Translations under genes and position numbers: made by a program
Source: Rhizopus sp. PT2906
Lineage: Eukaryota; Mucoromycota; Mucoromycetes; Mucorales; Rhizopodaceae
Direction: 5' to 3'
Assembly: GCA_025529335.1 (NCBI GenBank)
Contig: JAMYHX010000027.1
Location: forward strand, 109,646-173,645
Length of the DNA: 64,000 nt
Shown here: positions 59,183 to 64,000 of the stretch, one piece after another
How positions within the stretch are numbered: the stretch's first letter is position 1
Layout of the letters: each line of letters starts with the position of its first letter
The notes under the pieces: generated by a model
Database searches by the model: none
The model's input: the letters and a program-made list of their open reading frames with translations, nothing else
What the model was told of the DNA's origin: nothing

Positions 59183-60364
59183 AGAAAGAATCTCGTGTGC
59201 GTTACATGCAAATCCACACACACTCATTCTTGTACATGTTCGATCAAAGGACACGTTTTTAGTTGCTCTATTTGATTAAAATATAATATTCCCAACTTTG
59301 GGTAATCTCCATTGGGTCTTTTTTTGGCTTCTCCTTTCGATTATTTTTATCTCTCCTTTTTTTCGATTTGTGTTTTTTTTACTTGTAGTATTGTAATGCT
59401 TTTCATGCAAGCGAAAAAAAAAAAAAAGGGAAACAAACAGGTATTAGAAAGAGATGATGCGTAATTTAATACAAAGTGACAATGAAGTAAATAGGAAGAA
59501 TATGTAAACATTTTCACTGGTAATTAGTTGCATTGTTTATATGAAAGATCGTCAGTTTGCAGGATGCAATCTCGTCAATCAAAAAAGTAATAGTTGCTAC
59601 TTTTGGTAGTATAGTAACACAGATTCCTTTTTTTTACAAGTGAAATAACAAGCTTGGCGCATAAAGTAACCAGATCAAAAGCGTCTAGTTCTTTTTCGTT
59701 TATTAGAAGGGAAAATAAATTTTAAGGGACAACTTTTGTCAATTAAAGTAATTGACAATATGTTTCAATCAAGATACTTTTGTTGATCTTTTATCACGTT
59801 TGTACTTCACTCACTCTGTTTATGTTTGTTATTTGTTATTCTTCAACAATCAATTGTTCGCTCACAAAATAATAATATATCTGATGGTTGCCATGACACA
59901 CTTTACCATGGAAACAGGTTGTCATAGTTATTCTGTTTTTCTTGCTTTTTATAGAGTGAGGATATAGTTTAATAATTTCAGAAATGATATAACAATAATG
60001 AGCAATGTTCAATAGGGAGAATACCATTATAAAAAGATCTGTTCTGTTTGTGTGACGCTTATGAAATAGGGGCAAATATATGTTCAAGGGACGTCAAGTT
60101 TAAAGATCTCATTGGTCTATTTATTTTTAGCATTCAACCTATAAACAGTGTATAGATTATGCACAGAATTTTCAATATAAAAAGTAGATAATCTTTTTGT
60201 TTTCTTCTTCTTTATCTCATTCATTCTTTTTTTTTTCCTTTTCTTTTTCATTCTTTACAAGAACTAACTCTTGTATCATTCAACACTTCATTCACTTGCT
60301 ACCCAATTACCTTCCCTACTTTCTTTTACCTTCAAAAAGCTTTTAGATAAAGATTTTTAATAAC
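59183..60364. other. Intergenic, 3' UTR of LMBD1 and promoter of the C2H2 factor
   Basis: No gene. 60173-60182 has the TATA-like sequence AATATAAAAA and is followed by a 150 bp T/C-rich leader, a usual promoter layout for an inducible regulator. Confidence 0.45.
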
Positions 60365-60416
60365 GTAAGTTGCAAATACCAAAATGTCATAGAATAGACA
60401 CTAACAGGACCTATAG
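60365..60416 (+). other. 5' UTR intron ending exactly at the start codon
   Basis: A GTAAGT donor at 60365 and a CCTATAG acceptor at 60416, so the AG abuts the ATG at 60417. Inside are short ATGs that would be upstream starts if the intron were kept. Confidence 0.55.
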
Positions 60417-61443
60417 ATGTACTCAACCACTTCTGCTTACCAGCCTTCATTTGAATTATCCTCTGTTTCTGCTCCTCCTCAGTTATCTCCACCAGAGATT
60501 GAGATTGACCATTGCTTAAACAACTATCAACGTCATGACAGTATTGATTACAGTCGTCGCGCAAGCTACTTCACTGGTCTCTTATCCTCTAATGAATCCA
60601 ACTTGTCTGATCAAGAGCAGCGAACACCCAGTCCATTCAATGGTTACGAAGACTATCAGTATCACCATCCTTTGGATAATTCAAACAAGAGACGTATGAG
60701 TACGTTGATTGAGCTCCCTCAGCTGAACTACCAGCCATCATCTGATTATGGTTACTCCACTGTTATTCATCCTTGGCTTACAACCGACAATGTCATGAAC
60801 TCTGACAATCGCTCTCCATTGATGTATGCTAATCCTGCCATTGACATGTATTCTCCTCAAGCTTACTTTGGTAACAACGGTGGCAATAGCTTTCATCCTC
60901 TCATGGCAGGTGATTCTCTGGGTCTTCCCGTCGATGGCGTCTTTCGTGAAAGAGCCTCTTCGGCATGCTCCTCTTCCTCTGCCGATAGTTCGCTCTCTAT
61001 CAGCCCCCCACCTACACGCAGATCCAGCAAGGCTGCCGTCAGCCTTTCCAAATCGCCCGTCAAGCGTTCTCGTGGACGCAGAGTGTCCAACAGCCCAAGC
61101 GTAGCTGGCCAAAAGGTGTTTACCTGTACACACGATGATTGTGGTAAGGTATTTAAGCGATCAGAACACTTGAAGCGTCATATCCGATCCATTCATACTT
61201 TGGAAAAACGTAAGTACACTCTCTTTATTCTGAAACTCTTTTACTGATCTTGCTGTTTTAGCCTATGAATGTCCTTATCAAACATGCTCCAAGAGATTCT
61301 CTCGCTCTGACAACTTGAACCAACATATCCGCATTCATCGTCATACAGGAAAAGACAAGAGCAATACCAATAACAGCAGTAACAGTAATCAGAACGCTAG
61401 CGTCTCAAACAACAACTTTAATAATTTTATGCCTACTTTTTAA
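60417..61443 (+). CDS. Msn2/4-like C2H2 zinc-finger transcription factor, 324 aa
   Basis: Exons 60417-61209 and 61262-61443 in phase 1. Long disordered Ser/Pro/Tyr-rich N-terminus, a basic segment (SPVKRSRGRRVSNSP, likely nuclear localisation), then two tandem C2H2 fingers. Finger 1 has C-x4-C-x12-H-x4-H with helix RSEHLKRHIRS; finger 2 has C-x4-C-x12-H-x3-H with helix RSDNLNQHIRIH. These recognition helices match Msn2/Msn4-type factors, which bind AGGGG stress-response elements. The finger pair is split by the intron, between the linker EK and PYEC. The tail is Asn/Ser-rich. Likely a stress or developmental regulator; targets not known. Confidence 0.9.
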
Positions 61444-64000
61444 TGACCTTAAGCAACATATTTTGGGTTCTTTTTTTTCTTCGCATCTCTTTATACCATT
61501 ATTGTTTGTTTACACTATTTTATTCATTTGCATGCCTCTTTTCTCTCTCTCTACCACTTATTTATTTTCACAACCTCATTTGCCCTTACATATGTCTCCT
61601 TAAATTTTATATTGTCAATTTTATATATTGAATTCACATCTATCAAATCAACCAACTAAAAAAAAATGGAAAGCACGTAATTCATATATTGTTTTGTATG
61701 TATTATACAGCATCTAATTGTTGTTTGCACCAATAAAAAAAAACTAGCTACTCTGTTTTCAAGTTCTATTGTGTTTATCATTTAGAAACGAATAGTTCAT
61801 CATTCATTGAACGCGTACTCATAATTTTTACACTGGACCAAAGGAGGGAGTGTTGACATCAAAATTCGTGCAACCGCTACTTTCATATATACTACCACAT
61901 GTTTTCATGCAAAAGGGTTCTCTTTTTTTTTTTTTTTAGTTGGTCTATTTAGTGACTTTTTTATAAAGTCTGGTTCGTTCTAATGATGATGTTTATGCCA
62001 GAACCTATCCCCGTGCTCTATTTCTCTGGCATATTTAGCCTGATGTGTAACCTATAAAACGCCCGTGTGGTCTCCTTACTTTGTTCGTCATTAACATAGT
62101 TAGAGTATACTTTTTATCATAATAAACACCTACATGTTGATCATTCAGGTGTTATTAATTTATTTCTTTAGTAATAACAGGCCATGAGGAGGTTAGTCGA
62201 AATGAGCTAATGGCATGCATAATTTATTAGAGAGTGCAACCTCAGTGATATAAGAGTTGTCAGTCACTTTTATGATATGACATTATTTCCATATTGGATA
62301 TGAACTGGAGAAAGACTAGATTTTTCTACATATTATCTTATACCTAATTTGTATATTATATCTTATTTTATGGCTCTTCCTTTTTTATTTTTGTAAATAA
62401 GAGCACGGTCCACTAGTGAGGACAACAACAAAAAGAGAAAGAAATTAAGTCAGATCATCACTCCTTTAATCTTGATCGTTCTACCCCCCCTTTCCTTTTC
62501 CTTCCTCTTGTCCTTATATGTCTTTTTTTTTGTAGCAACAAGAGTAATCATTGAAATAGGAGTATAAAATGGATCAAAGGATGAAGTAAAAGTGGTACCT
62601 GTGCCATAGACTACATTGAACAAAAAAAAAGAAGTCATGGGGTCAATCGTTTGATCTTTTCCATATTGAAGTAACCACCGAATCTGACTCTATGCAGTTT
62701 TTACTTTTTTCAGAATTTTATCTTTACACATCTTGCCATATCTACCCAATAGTTTCTCTCCTTTTTCCAAAAGAGCTTTTTATAAGACTCCCCTTCCTTT
62801 CAGGTACATTGATATTAGCACTAGTCAAAGCATTCTGGTCATAGATATTTCTCTTTTTAAAATAAGGTTTACCGTAGCTTCTTCAAGGGAAACTATAAAC
62901 TATTTGTGAAACTTTCAAGGAGATGAAATAGAGTTAAATCGTGCGTCAAAACCTCCTGAATTACGATCATTTTCTTACAAAAAAGTAAAGAAAGGACATT
63001 GTTTTTATAGAAATTGGCAATTGGTTTTGAACGAAAAATATTCTTTGAACCAAGAATAGGGCAACATCTCTATTAGGATCGGTGCTAATCAGAAGCTTGT
63101 CCTGCCGTGGCTCGTTCATTTTATGATCGACCTTGTTCAACTAGCTATTTTTGTCATTTTTATCAGGTATTTGGCAGCTTATTTAAACTTATTTTCCTGT
63201 TAAAAAGCTTCTTATATTAATTCGTCTACGATTAAATAAAGAAAAGGAGCCATGTTGCTTGATTTGTATTTTCATTCTCGATCACGACATCGCTTTCCTG
63301 CAATAACAATGCGATAAAAGTATATATGGGAATGTATGTCTTTAAGCAATAAACATATGCCACTTGAGCTTATTATGAAATCAAAAAGGGTAATAAGGTT
63401 TAAGCATAGTCAAGATAGGCTATGAGTAAGCAAATAGCATCATATTATGGGATTTTTTGAGTCACAATAAGAAAGAAGGACAAGCAGCATATGCAATAAG
63501 TTGTGGTTAAACCAGAGTGGCTTGATGCTCACAAAGTGCCCTTTAGACGATCATTTGAACAACGTATAAGATAAAGGTTCTTCATATGATTATCAGGGCA
63601 AACACACACATGTATTAAAAACCAGACGTCTCAGAGAACCCTTTTGGCTTGTTATAATAAAGATGTGAGCATAAATTACATGAGATAATAGGCTAATTTA
63701 TTTTTAGTAAACGGTTTCCGAAAGCGGTGTGTAGACCAATGTTGGAGAGATGGATACTATATCGTATTTTATTCTCATTTAGATCATGGGGACGAAAAGG
63801 TAGACAGGGAGATCATGGGGCATTGTTTTTTATTTATTTTGACTCAGCCATCATTCGAGAACACCTTCAAGACATCTTTACAAGATGTGCCTAGAACCCT
63901 TGAAGAGTGGTAAGTGTCTCTTTTATTCTGTGCAAGGGCTCGTGCGAGTGCAATATAAACAAATGATACACAACAAACATCCTTACACAGTGTTACTATG
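61444..64000. other. Right-hand gene desert
   Basis: 3' UTR of the zinc-finger gene, then about 2.5 kb without a supportable gene. The minus frame 62450-62638 has a short hydrophobic stretch but no domain or splice extension. 63838-63894 (+) has a short open piece (FDSAIIREHLQDIFTRC) that could be an exon of something continuing past the window. Confidence 0.45.

Noticed and set aside
1..64000. tRNA, 5S/other rRNA genes and CRISPR arrays
   Set aside because: I looked for B-box-like GGTTCGA sequences with a fitting cloverleaf and for regularly spaced repeats; none was convincing. GGTTCGAG near 32133 lacks tRNA context.

Overview
The window looks like nuclear DNA of an early-diverging filamentous fungus, most likely Mucoromycota (Mucorales). 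The reasons are: AT-rich gene deserts with homopolymer tracts, genes cut by many 45-90 bp GT-AG introns, a CotH-family cell-surface protein, an LrgA/LrgB-like membrane protein, an LMBD1 protein, and degenerate Tc1/mariner, LINE and OTU-type element remnants. I see no CRISPR array, no tRNA or rRNA gene, and no bacterial-type operon. Gene models below were assembled by eye from reading frame, splice signals and family motifs; most close exactly in frame.

Layout. 0.27-4.2 kb: cysteine dioxygenase (-), an uncharacterised gene (-) and the SAGA subunit SGF29 (-). 4.2-6.9 kb: degenerate ORF remnants. 6.9-8.9 kb: CotH-like GPI-anchored protein (+). 10.1-10.8 kb: OTU-like protease with a broken frame (+). 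12.9 kb: small secreted ten-cysteine protein (+). 14.9-19.6 kb: LrgA/LrgB-like membrane protein (+) convergent with a Sec39/NBAS tethering protein (-). 19.8-24.1 kb: LINE tail and other decayed ORFs. 24.1-25.8 kb: SWC4/DMAP1 (-). 26.5-28.3 kb: a spliced non-coding leader-like region and a dead Tc1/mariner transposase (-). 28.5-30.0 kb: a coiled-coil, SR-repeat protein (+). 32.5-41.1 kb: a 36-exon Rav1/rabconnectin-3 gene (+), convergent with a TLDc/Oxr1-type gene (-, 41.2-42.7 kb). 42.9-43.9 kb: DDAH-like amidinohydrolase (-). 47 kb: 59-residue Zn-knuckle-like protein (-). 49.1-50.9 kb: sphingoid-base-phosphate phosphatase LCB3 (+), 11 bp from a convergent AIG1/GIMAP-like GTPase (-), itself 65 bp downstream of a coiled-coil gene (-). 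54.7-59.2 kb: a compact run of three + genes (beta-trefoil/CipC-like, mitoribosomal MRP51, LMBD1). 60.4-61.4 kb: Msn2/4-like C2H2 factor. The rest is gene-poor.

Functional threads. Several genes serve the endomembrane system: the V-ATPase assembly factor Rav1, the TLDc protein (the class of V-ATPase-releasing factors), Sec39 (Golgi-ER tethering), LCB3 (ER sphingolipids) and LMBD1 (lysosome). SGF29 and SWC4 are chromatin-complex subunits. The most interesting leads are the Rav1/TLDc convergent pair, retromer-type LF motifs inside the Rav1 protein, the GTPase plus coiled-coil pair, two GC-AG introns that both begin directly after an ATG codon, and a small structured-RNA-like island near 44.9 kb.
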